Translations under genes and position numbers: made by a program
Notes under the pieces: generated by a model
Database searches by the model: none
The model's input: only the letters and a program-made list of their open reading frames with translations
What the model was told of the DNA's origin: nothing
Part shown: positions 40,259 through 49,120 of the stretch, piece by piece
Numbering within the stretch: the stretch's first letter is position 1
Layout of the letters: each line of letters starts with the position of its first letter
Assembly: GCA_012862575.1 (NCBI GenBank)
Contig: BLSF01000050.1
Coordinates: forward strand, 248,001 to 312,000
DNA from: Parietichytrium sp. I65-24A
Taxonomy: Eukaryota; Sar; Bigyra; Thraustochytrida; Thraustochytriidae
Reading direction: 5' to 3'
Length of the DNA: 64,000 nucleotides

Positions 40259-42832
40259 TCAAATCATAGTTTCCATTTTCGCAGCAGTTAAGGATGAGGA
40301 ATTTTCTTCTGCTTTGGTTTTGGCTACGTGCTTCGAGCGGAGGTGCAGGACGGTAGCGATTGCCGCGAGTGCCAGAAGAGCAGCCCCTCCGCTGACGCCG
40401 ACAATAATTGGCATATTGGAGGCGGAAGGCGCTGAGGTGGAGGGCGGAGAGGTGGAGTCATCGTCATCATCGTCATCACCATCATCGTCATCACCATCAT
40501 CGTCATCGTCATCACCATCATCGTCATCACCATCATCGTCATCACCATCATCGTCATCACCATCATCGTCATCGTCATCATCGTCATCACCATCATCGTT
40601 GCCGTCGTCAAGAGGGCTCTTGAAGGAGACGCGAAACATATTGAATTCATTCATGAAAGTTGCGGTTGTGCCATTCGAGCGCACGAGCAATGCGGGATCA
40701 TCGCTGGTTGCGGAGAGTCCAGAAACGAGAACCTCGTCCATGACTTTGTGAGGTAAGATGCCAACCATGCTATCCAGAAAAACATTCCCGGGCACAGCTA
40801 AAGACCCGTCCTGCTTCTCCACAAGCACACCTCCGCCATTCAGGACCGCCACGTTGTTAATTTTTGACTGCATCAGCGCATCGCCCAAGGGGATGGAGTT
40901 CTCTCGAAGATCTAGAACATCGCCATTCTTTAGGAGTACAAAAGCCAAATCTCTGACACCTTGCGTTCTTACATAAGCCACGTCATCGGCGATCAATTTT
41001 GGGGTTTGGCTCCAAAATTCGAATTCGTAAACCCGCTTTTTGTCGTCCAAGAAGTAGACATCATAAGAGTATTTTTTCTTCGTGAAAAGTTCAAGCACAC
41101 CTTGTGCCACCTCTACCTTGCTTTTGAAAAGCTTTCCGTCTGTTGTCAGCGAGAAGGTACTGTAGGATGTTGAGACAAAATCCTGGAAAGCTAAGCCCTC
41201 GGGAAGTTGAGGAAATCCTTCTCCGTGTTCCGAGTCAATGACAACTTGAAGGCTTCCGTCAGGGTATAAAAACGCCACCCTAGGGTTAGAAACAGAGTAG
41301 GGGATCTTGTATACGATCTTGTTAGGTTGGCCCGAAACTGACGTTGGCAACTCTCTCCAATCTCCAGAATAGCCGTCGTAGAAGAAGCACTTCCCCGTTG
41401 CAGTTCCAATAAAAAAGGCCTTTACCGTTTTTCCATTGTAGGGATGATCATACTCCATTCTCTTCACCCATTCGATGTTCTCGAAGCTAGGAAGCTCTCC
41501 ACAATACAGTTCTTCAAGACGTCCATCCTCGTAGTGCAGATAGACACAATTTCCATTTCCGAGACTGTAAGCCTTTTTAATCTTTCCTTGCGGAGTCTCA
41601 GTGCCATAAAAACCTCGCAAATCGTAATGCACAACGAGGTTTCGAACGTCCTCGATGATGAACACAATGAACTTTTCCACGGTCAATACCTGAGTAACAT
41701 TTTCCAGACGAGCACTTTGAAAGGGATCAAGCGTCACTGCTGCCCGCGATTTCTCATCATAGAAGGCATATGTCACTGGATTGGAAATGCTACTTATGAT
41801 GTGCGTGGCTTGCGTCATGTTGAGTTCGATTTCGGGAATTTCCGCGGCATCAAAGGTACGGGAGTAATGAAAAATTCCGAATGCGCTTCCATCATCTTCA
41901 ATCCTGAAAAGGGTGTTTCCCGATCTCTGAATTTTATTCTGTGACGGTTTGGAAACCTGGATACTGGTTGTCACGTAAACCGCGCCATCTTGCGTTTCGA
42001 ACATTCCTGTTCCACAATGTATGTCTTTGACGAGCAAGTTGTCGTATTGAGGAGGCAAAGTGATGAAGGAATCAGAATAGAAGACGTAGGAGGAGTCGTC
42101 ACGGACGAGACGAACCCCCATATACTCAACACAGACCTCTTTGAATTTGCCCTCTGAAACATGCTCAAGAAGGTCACGAGGGCAATAACCTCCCCATTTC
42201 ACTACGGAGCCGTCATCTTTCAACGCAACACCGCAAAAGTCGCTTACCGAAACGCTTACCACCCTTGACTCAAGCTTAGGAACCACACCTGAGACTGAGC
42301 CAAATACGGTACCGTTGCCCAAGAACACACGAACATCATAAAGACCGTCCATCCACACTTTTTTAATCTCGTTGCCGCCTAGGTCGGCCGCGGAGAAAAG
42401 CAAATGTAACCCGTCTGTTCCCAGGTGAAAGATACCATCGTCGGTGCTGAAGACGATATTCTCGGAAAAGCATTGCAAGCCCTTCACTGTGCCATTTACC
42501 ACGAACCCGGTAGGCTCATAATTCTGGTCGTAGCCATTGCAGAAGATTACGCTTGTTTCGTCCGCTCGCAATATAGCAAGCCCCATGGGCAATGCGCCAA
42601 CCTCGGAAAAGTCGAATCGCCCGATCTCGCCGATAAGCTCGGATTCTTCAAAGTATTCAATCTGGTCGTCATGTGTCCCAGCTGATGTTGTCGGAGATGG
42701 TGTGGGAGACTGAGCTGGATCTGTTAAGTTTGACTTTCTGAGCATCTGCCCGGCGGTATGGACTTGTCCCTCGTTCGTCACAATATAGAGAAACAGCTCC
42801 TGGGCAACGATGTCACGCACACCGGAACGCAC
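40259..42832 (-). CDS. RCC1-like membrane protein, N-terminus uncertain
   Basis: About 857 codons encode a probable type I membrane protein related to the neighbour at 43,481. Most of it is a string of blade-like motifs (ALKDDGSVVKWGG, FSLTTDGKLF, LLKNGDVLDL, EKQDGSLAVPG) typical of diverged RCC1/beta-propeller repeats. A very acidic stalk of GDDDD repeats follows, then a Ser/Pro linker, a transmembrane helix (about 806-831) and a basic cytoplasmic tail. No ATG begins the frame: it opens at a GTG only five codons after a stop, and the first ATG (QMLRKSN) would leave no signal peptide. A first exon upstream with a splice site, or loss of the true 5' end, would explain this. The partner of the propeller is unknown. 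Confidence 0.65.
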   Translation of the reverse strand: MRSGVRDIVAQELFLYIVTNEGQVHTAGQMLRKSNLTDPAQSPTPSPTTSAGTHDDQIEYFEESELIGEIGRFDFSEVGALPMGLAILRADETSVIFCNGYDQNYEPTGFVVNGTVKGLQCFSENIVFSTDDGIFHLGTDGLHLLFSAADLGGNEIKKVWMDGLYDVRVFLGNGTVFGSVSGVVPKLESRVVSVSVSDFCGVALKDDGSVVKWGGYCPRDLLEHVSEGKFKEVCVEYMGVRLVRDDSSYVFYSDSFITLPPQYDNLLVKDIHCGTGMFETQDGAVYVTTSIQVSKPSQNKIQRSGNTLFRIEDDGSAFGIFHYSRTFDAAEIPEIELNMTQATHIISSISNPVTYAFYDEKSRAAVTLDPFQSARLENVTQVLTVEKFIVFIIEDVRNLVVHYDLRGFYGTETPQGKIKKAYSLGNGNCVYLHYEDGRLEELYCGELPSFENIEWVKRMEYDHPYNGKTVKAFFIGTATGKCFFYDGYSGDWRELPTSVSGQPNKIVYKIPYSVSNPRVAFLYPDGSLQVVIDSEHGEGFPQLPEGLAFQDFVSTSYSTFSLTTDGKLFKSKVEVAQGVLELFTKKKYSYDVYFLDDKKRVYEFEFWSQTPKLIADDVAYVRTQGVRDLAFVLLKNGDVLDLRENSIPLGDALMQSKINNVAVLNGGGVLVEKQDGSLAVPGNVFLDSMVGILPHKVMDEVLVSGLSATSDDPALLVRSNGTTATFMNEFNMFRVSFKSPLDDGNDDGDDDDDDDDDGDDDDGDDDDGDDDDGDDDDDDGDDDDGDDDDDDDSTSPPSTSAPSASNMPIIVGVSGGAALLALAAIATVLHLRSKHVAKTKAEENSSSLTAAKMETMI
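40457..40604 (-). repeat. Coding Asp/Gly minisatellite
   Basis: On the + strand this reads as repeated CATCGTCATCACCAT units. In the gene's frame it encodes Asp runs interrupted by Gly (GDDDDGDDDD) just before the membrane linker. The unit length of 15 bases keeps the frame, so the stalk length may vary between strains. Confidence 0.9.
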
Positions 42833-43480
42833 GGGAAGTGCGTATATTTAAATTAAGTTTCTTTAGCACTGCTCTGCTCGTCCGAGCTTAAGCTACTTTG
42901 TAAATTCTTGTGCTTGTGCTCCGTGTTGAGCTCCTCGGCACAATGACAACGACGTCAAACCCTTCTGAAGTTCTGCCCTTCCCCCCCCCAAATTCTCTCC
43001 GAGGCAACCCCGGCGCCGCTAGTGACAGCTACCATGCTCAGTTGTAGTTCGAACAACAAGATCAAGTGTCTGAAGTCTCATTGGTGGGGAAGGTCGAACC
43101 TGCCCTGCTCTGTGGCAGTGCACACAGAAGCTTTAGGCGAAACGCCCGCCTGCGTTGCCCTCCCTTCGTACAAGCGCGCGCCTTGAATAAATGAAGTTCG
43201 TTGTTCACTGTCAGCGTGCCGAAAGCGCTCCTGTGTGGTGGCCGGGATTTTACTCGAGGAAGCTGCCGTGCCATGACAGGTGAATCGACTGAAGCAGCGC
43301 TCCGGAGATCGTTACTGAGCAACTTGCCCACTTTGAAGGATATTGTCAACAGCTTTTTTGTGGCGGGCCGACTTTCTCAAGCACATTTTCATTTTAAAAA
43401 GTGATGAATCCACCAGTATCAGGAGATCAAATTTTAAACGGAAATCAAACGTCTGGATGAATGAATAATGGTGATAGCAA
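42833..43480. other. Intergenic stretch between the two RCC1-like genes
   Basis: Gene-free by standard criteria. It should contain the promoter, or a first exon, of the gene ending at 40,259, and the 3' end of the gene starting at 49,120. I found no in-frame ATG followed by a signal peptide within it. Confidence 0.5.
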
Positions 43481-46400
43481 TTAAATTTTGTGCTCAATGC
43501 TGGCGTCGTAAGCACCAACTTCGTGATCGGTTTGGGCATTCTTGCGACGCTGCCTGATAAAGATCAAGCTTGCAACTGTAATGAAAAGAACGGCTCCTGC
43601 GCTGGCACCTACAATAACGGCCCAGTTTGGGGATTCCGCTGGACTCAAACTTGCCGAGGGCGCCATGGACGGGCTCGATGTGGTATGGTCTGTCGGCAAG
43701 CAGATGGAGAGACCAAGGAGAATGCCTTCATCGAAACGAGAGGACCGTTGGCGTGTAAGCTTAATAGTGTCCGAGTCAGAAAAGTCACGGCACCGCCCGC
43801 CCGTGATATCAAACAATAGCTCCACCCTTCTTGCAGCAGTAGGAATGGAGCCCGATGTTTTCACGACACGCCACTTGGTGAACGGGGAAGGCAGCACGGC
43901 TCCATCCTCCGACGAGTTGGTCACCCTTGGGTCCATCCTGGACATGAATTGACGCTCTATGTGTGTTGAGCCCGTGCTGTAGTACTTGAAAACCTGTGAG
44001 CCAGGAATCATGTCGACAGCCAGAGCGGCGTCTCCAGGGCTGATTTGCGATCCTTGGTCGTCCAAAAGCATCACCGAAACCCCTGTCACGCCGAGGTTGT
44101 CAGTGCAAAGTTTGGTGAATGACGAATAAAGGACGTCCACGAGGAGCTCGCCCGTGGCGTCGAGTTCGTCCAAGTCAATCGCGCAGCTTGGTTGGTACTG
44201 CAAATTTTCTGTCTGAAGATCCCGGGCTGGACGAAGCCACACTCTGCGTGAAGTATCTAGTACGGATGTTCCAGCCTCAAGCTCCTCAGAAATGTTCTGG
44301 AGCTTCAGATTGGGAACTATTCCGCCGTACAAGGCGTTGATGGCGTCGGCGCCTACTCCCCACGCAACGATCTGGTGCTCGTGGGTTTCCGCAATGCCTA
44401 AGGTCGAGGTGAAGGTGTGGATTTGCTTGACAGCTCCTTTCATGCGCTGGTCGAAAAGGCTGCTCACTTCCTGCGAGCCGAGGGAAACCACCGTCCCGTC
44501 CTTTAGCAGAGCTGCAGAAACACGGGGATAGAAACTTTGTATCTGTTCCGTCGGAAACGATTCAATTACATCGTTGCCGAATCCGACCGTGTTGTCCTCG
44601 TGTACAGTAAGTAGTTCACCCAGGCCCATTAGCAGGTTGTCGAAGGTGTTTACGAAAAATAGCGAGTCGGACGATTGCTTTAGAAGTCCAGTTCTGTTGA
44701 ACGTAAATCCAGCCGCGCAAACTTCGCTGTCTTCCCCAAACCCGGCCTTCAAATCACGCAAGATCGCCTTGATACCCCAAATGCTTGGGCACGCACTCCC
44801 CCAACAACGATAGCCTTTGTTGCTCGCGACTGCGCATGCCATGTTCGCCTCGGGGTGTGTGACAATCTCCAAGATGACATTGTCCGAGTCATCAAGGAAC
44901 TTGTCGACTTCGGTGGTATTGGCGACGCCATAGCTTGGCACGTCTGGCACCATGCTGTTACTCCCTTTGTGGCCCCAACTGGTCACATTTCCGTCGAACT
45001 TTACCGCAAAGAACGCTTGGCGTGCTGGGAACATCTTCCTCACACCATAAAGCTGCTCTTCGACTTCTGACGAGTCACTTGCCCCTGGGAGGTATCCCTG
45101 GACCTTGAAATCAATCCATGGAAAGTGGTAGTCGTCCTCGTCCACTGAAAGGGTGATATTCGTGACCTCCAGCTGGAGGTTTGGAATTTCCCGGGGCCCG
45201 AAGGAGAATGCCGTGTAATCCCTTCGAAGAACCCCAACACCATCTACTCCTGGAAACAGCTGGTCCACATCGTAGAGCTTGGCCGCAACCTCAGGCTTGT
45301 CGTATCCGCTCAGCGTGCTTCCCCAAGATACAACAGAACCATCGCGCTTCAAGGCGTGAAAAGCGAGTTCATAGAAGACCCAAGGTGTCGATAATTGGGC
45401 AAGGAAAAAGTCCGCGAGTCGAACAAAGGCAACACCATAAAAGGTGCTCACCCACACCTGATTAAACTCATCAGCGTCGCCGAATTGCTCCTTTATCTCC
45501 TCCGGGCTGAGGCTCCGAAGTGTGTTGGGAATGTCCGATTTCGACGGAAGGGTTACGTCTGTCTTTGTGTACATGCTCACGTACAACCTGCGCACGTCGA
45601 CGAGCTTGTCCACAACTGGCTCAATGTCCGACGAGAAGCCGGGCCGGCCGAGTGTAGAGACTGTTCCGTTCCAATGCAGCACAATAACCTCTTGGAAACC
45701 CCCAACAATTTCTGTGACTTCTGTGAAAACGCCAGAGACACCTCCCATTCCCCAAACAACTACGGACCCGTCAGTCTTCTCTACCGCAAAGTATGTTCCA
45801 GAGTTGGCCCGGATAGCCGATTCTTTGGTCTCCAGCGGTCGGATGGGCACGAACCTTGTAACCCCGGTCACCAATGCCTCGATTGAGGAGACGTCGCCCC
45901 CAGAGTCAGCAGCGCCCCAGGCAATGACTCTGCCGTCTGATTGGATCGCTGCAAAGGCGCGCAGGTTCCCTTGAATTTCAATTATTTCAGCACCCCCGGA
46001 ATCTTCATCAAGCCGCCTCACCTCCTCATCTTGGAAGAATTTCGTCAGCGTCCCATCCTGGTTAAGAATGACGAGTGGGTTCGAGCCAAAGAGATTTATC
46101 TCGAGCGTGCCATTGACTAGATCCCTGTCTTGCATACCTTCCGCGACGGCCTTGAACTCGGGGACCAAGGGGTCAAGCGTGCAGTAGCCAGCGTTGAAAT
46201 TGAAGCCCTGGGTATTGTTAAGTACTCCAGCGATGTTGCCGTCCGTACTGAACTTGAAAAATCGACAAATTGACTCTACGTGCCGTCTCCACAAAGCGGT
46301 GATGTGCATCAGCCTGGTGCGGTAGAACGCTGAGAGGAGGTTCTCTCCGCCTTGGTCCTGGCTGGCTTCCGCTGCAGCAATGAAGGAATCCACATGCCCA

Positions 46401-49120
46401 GCAGCCGTGTTCACCTGTCGTGCGTGAAGGGTCTCGTGCATAGCAAGGACGGCATCCAGGATCGCGCCTCCGACAGTACCTGCTTTGCTCGAGACTGCAG
46501 CAAGCTTGGCCTGATACGGCAGACAAGATGCAACAAAGTCATCGCCCTTTGGCTTCAGAGCTCCTCGCAACTCATTCCAGGTGGTTGCGCCGGCGTTGCT
46601 CCGCTTTTGAAGTGCAAGTTTGACGTCGCCACGGCTTTGTTGGCCGTCAACCGTCTCGGGCAGAGGGCAAATGGCTAGCTCTTTCATCAACAAACTACTC
46701 AATTGAAGGAACAACCCACTGACTTGCTCTGCGCCACTGGAAGTGAGATCAAACGCAGGCACTTTGGTGGGAAACACCTCAGACTCGAGACTGGACAGAA
46801 TCAGAAATGCGTGAGTGTTCTGCGCAGCTGCCAGAACGATCTCCAAAGCAAGATAGCGGATCTCCCTGTACGAGGTATGCTCAAGGGCAGCGACCTGACC
46901 ATAATATCCTGCCTCAAGAACCATCCACTCCTTGTAAAACTTGAGCATGGCGGTTGTTGCGACACTGAGTTTTGGAACTTCCGCCTCCAGAGACCGCAGG
47001 ACCACAGCGAGGTTCTCGAAGGCCTTGATGTCGTCAGGTGCCGACTCAAGCGGGGTGGCAACGGTGCCCAAATGAGCTGGCCTACCAGAGAGGGCAGCTT
47101 CGTAGAGGGCGGAAACCGCCGCAAACATGGTGTCGATGAGGAGTAATCCGTCCCTGGCGCGTTGAATCTCGTATTCCGCAGCATGGGTGCCAGGGAACTC
47201 TTCAAGGAAGATGCTTAAGTCGTTTGCAAATTCCGCCCCACTGTCCGCGAGTGTCTCTAGACTGGATGCGAGAGCGGCGCGTAGATGCTTTGCGGTCTTG
47301 CGAATCTCTTCCGGAGATGATGCCTGCTCGGCCAGAGCAGCGATGACAGAAAAAGAGTCCTTGTCGAACTCGAGCAGAGCGGCGCGTATGCCTTGGTCGA
47401 CCTTCCCCGAGGATTCATCAAACACCTTTCCCGCCTCCAGCTGTGCCTCTATTGCTTTGGCCTGGGCACGGGTGCCTTCGATTGCTGCAATTAGTTCGTC
47501 GGACCCAGAAATAGAGAGGGACCTTTTGGATCGAGGAACCACGACTTCTTGACGCACGCGCACGGAAAGATCGTTCTGCAAAACCTGAAGAAGTAAACCC
47601 CTTTCTTCGGACTCCATGATCCCTGGTAAGTTGGCGGCGAATTCGATACGTGAGCGCATTTCAACCTTCACCGCATCCAGGTACGCCTCGTCCTTTTCCC
47701 TGTACGACGGCACGCAGGACAATGCCTGCAGAAGAAAGCCCACACGCGACGCGGCTCCCTTCCTTTGACTCCAGCCAGGCAAGAAGACACAATTCATCTT
47801 GGCGCGAGCATGCTCCAGGCCAGAGCGGTGCAACGTATGCCTTTGTTTGCATGTCATGTCGTTACGATCACCGGCGAACTTATCACAGGGACACACAACC
47901 TCGCAGAAGGTGCTTTCCGGATCTTGAGACTGATTCATGAAGCGATATTGGTCTTCGAGGCGAACCTGAATTCCGAGGCTCCACTTGGCACCAATTTCGT
48001 CATGTGCAACGTACGAAAACGACTTGGCCACCGTCGACAAAGCGTCAAATCGAGTCTTTGCAAGGTCTGTCGAGTTGATCCTTGCAACGACTTCCTTCGA
48101 AACAAGACACGAAGTAGCATGTCCCGTGAAATTTACTGAACCCGCCTCTGACACCACAGCAATGGGGTCCAAGCTTGACTTGTCGACCCAGAGGGAAGAA
48201 ATTAAACAAATAGAATCGGCATTCTCAACATAGTTCACACTCTCGACTTTTGTGAGTGCGTGGCAATTTGGGGTCTGATCCGTACCAGACGTTGGCCAAG
48301 TAAACTGGAATCCTTGGCGTCCATTTCCAAAGGGAGAATTGGCCCACTCCTTGCACTCAGAGAGTGTAGCCTTAAACTCCGACATTGCTATCGTATCGGA
48401 CACGCACTCGGTCCCCACTCCCATTCCGCGCATAGATAGGGAGACCTGCCTCTCCTGTTCCAGACGAGCAGTAGCAGCAAAGTTATCCGCGCACTTGCTG
48501 AACGACAAAGCTGTGCGCAGACCTTCCTCAGGGGAGCTTGGGATACACGCCGCTGCCTTGTACTTGCCAAGCTCGACCAAGTCGTCACGAAAAATTGTGC
48601 CGCACGGACAACGGTCCTTCGTAGCCTGCTCTTGTAGGCTGAGGCACTCGTGCTCTTTCTCAGAACAGGTAGGGCCGATGGCGGACGAAAGGCAAACACA
48701 TTCGCCGTAGAGCAAGCACGAGTTTGGTGTTGCCCCGTCGCCGCAAGGGCTCTCGTTACAGTCCGGGATGTCTTCATTTATTTGGGTGCCATTATGCCGG
48801 CGGAAGACGTGGACCACGTGTGGATTGCTTGTTCGCTTCAACCCTCTCTCATGCCCTCGATGATACAACCCTCCAGGCAGTTCTCGGAGAAGCTGTGCAC
48901 ACATCCCGTCAACCAACTTGAACCCGACACATTCACTGGATGCACTGCACATCGCCTTACACCCAGCGAGCAGCACGTTCCTGCTCTGGGGAACATCCCG
49001 TAGCACAGACCCTTGATGGTCGAGCCCTCGTGGATACGCAGCATACTCCGCTTGTGATTCTTCAGCCGCCACGGCAACAGCGGCTGCGAGCCCTGCTACG
49101 AAAACACTCGAGACCTTCAT
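43481..49120 (-). CDS. PAN/EGF/RCC1-like type I membrane protein
   Basis: This 1879-residue protein is probably a cell-surface receptor or adhesion protein. It has a signal peptide (about 1-19), one PAN/Apple-like module (about 33-95, with Cys54, 58, 64 and 74), and an EGF-like module (117-153, six Cys). A large, mainly helical region runs to about residue 1030. Then a propeller-like region with many RCC1-type blades spans about 1050-1640 (QSDGRVIAWGAA, KTDGSVVVWGMG, KRDGSVVSWGS, KFDGNVTSWGH, HQIVAWGVG). A beta-rich membrane-proximal part contains SCAIDLDELD. The transmembrane helix is about 1832-1855, followed by a 24-residue tail. Many NxT/NxS sequons fit an exported protein. The ATG at 49,120 gives the signal peptide. 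Its ending resembles that of the 40,259 gene, so the two are likely tandem paralogues. RCC1 assignment rests on blade motifs only. Confidence 0.8.
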   Translation of the reverse strand: MKVSSVFVAGLAAAVAVAAEESQAEYAAYPRGLDHQGSVLRDVPQSRNVLLAGCKAMCSASSECVGFKLVDGMCAQLLRELPGGLYHRGHERGLKRTSNPHVVHVFRRHNGTQINEDIPDCNESPCGDGATPNSCLLYGECVCLSSAIGPTCSEKEHECLSLQEQATKDRCPCGTIFRDDLVELGKYKAAACIPSSPEEGLRTALSFSKCADNFAATARLEQERQVSLSMRGMGVGTECVSDTIAMSEFKATLSECKEWANSPFGNGRQGFQFTWPTSGTDQTPNCHALTKVESVNYVENADSICLISSLWVDKSSLDPIAVVSEAGSVNFTGHATSCLVSKEVVARINSTDLAKTRFDALSTVAKSFSYVAHDEIGAKWSLGIQVRLEDQYRFMNQSQDPESTFCEVVCPCDKFAGDRNDMTCKQRHTLHRSGLEHARAKMNCVFLPGWSQRKGAASRVGFLLQALSCVPSYREKDEAYLDAVKVEMRSRIEFAANLPGIMESEERGLLLQVLQNDLSVRVRQEVVVPRSKRSLSISGSDELIAAIEGTRAQAKAIEAQLEAGKVFDESSGKVDQGIRAALLEFDKDSFSVIAALAEQASSPEEIRKTAKHLRAALASSLETLADSGAEFANDLSIFLEEFPGTHAAEYEIQRARDGLLLIDTMFAAVSALYEAALSGRPAHLGTVATPLESAPDDIKAFENLAVVLRSLEAEVPKLSVATTAMLKFYKEWMVLEAGYYGQVAALEHTSYREIRYLALEIVLAAAQNTHAFLILSSLESEVFPTKVPAFDLTSSGAEQVSGLFLQLSSLLMKELAICPLPETVDGQQSRGDVKLALQKRSNAGATTWNELRGALKPKGDDFVASCLPYQAKLAAVSSKAGTVGGAILDAVLAMHETLHARQVNTAAGHVDSFIAAAEASQDQGGENLLSAFYRTRLMHITALWRRHVESICRFFKFSTDGNIAGVLNNTQGFNFNAGYCTLDPLVPEFKAVAEGMQDRDLVNGTLEINLFGSNPLVILNQDGTLTKFFQDEEVRRLDEDSGGAEIIEIQGNLRAFAAIQSDGRVIAWGAADSGGDVSSIEALVTGVTRFVPIRPLETKESAIRANSGTYFAVEKTDGSVVVWGMGGVSGVFTEVTEIVGGFQEVIVLHWNGTVSTLGRPGFSSDIEPVVDKLVDVRRLYVSMYTKTDVTLPSKSDIPNTLRSLSPEEIKEQFGDADEFNQVWVSTFYGVAFVRLADFFLAQLSTPWVFYELAFHALKRDGSVVSWGSTLSGYDKPEVAAKLYDVDQLFPGVDGVGVLRRDYTAFSFGPREIPNLQLEVTNITLSVDEDDYHFPWIDFKVQGYLPGASDSSEVEEQLYGVRKMFPARQAFFAVKFDGNVTSWGHKGSNSMVPDVPSYGVANTTEVDKFLDDSDNVILEIVTHPEANMACAVASNKGYRCWGSACPSIWGIKAILRDLKAGFGEDSEVCAAGFTFNRTGLLKQSSDSLFFVNTFDNLLMGLGELLTVHEDNTVGFGNDVIESFPTEQIQSFYPRVSAALLKDGTVVSLGSQEVSSLFDQRMKGAVKQIHTFTSTLGIAETHEHQIVAWGVGADAINALYGGIVPNLKLQNISEELEAGTSVLDTSRRVWLRPARDLQTENLQYQPSCAIDLDELDATGELLVDVLYSSFTKLCTDNLGVTGVSVMLLDDQGSQISPGDAALAVDMIPGSQVFKYYSTGSTHIERQFMSRMDPRVTNSSEDGAVLPSPFTKWRVVKTSGSIPTAARRVELLFDITGGRCRDFSDSDTIKLTRQRSSRFDEGILLGLSICLPTDHTTSSPSMAPSASLSPAESPNWAVIVGASAGAVLFITVASLIFIRQRRKNAQTDHEVGAYDASIEHKI

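Noticed and set aside
40314-40751. Ser- or His-rich frames on the + strand across the Asp repeat
   Set aside because: They are shadows of the 15-base coding repeat of the - strand gene.
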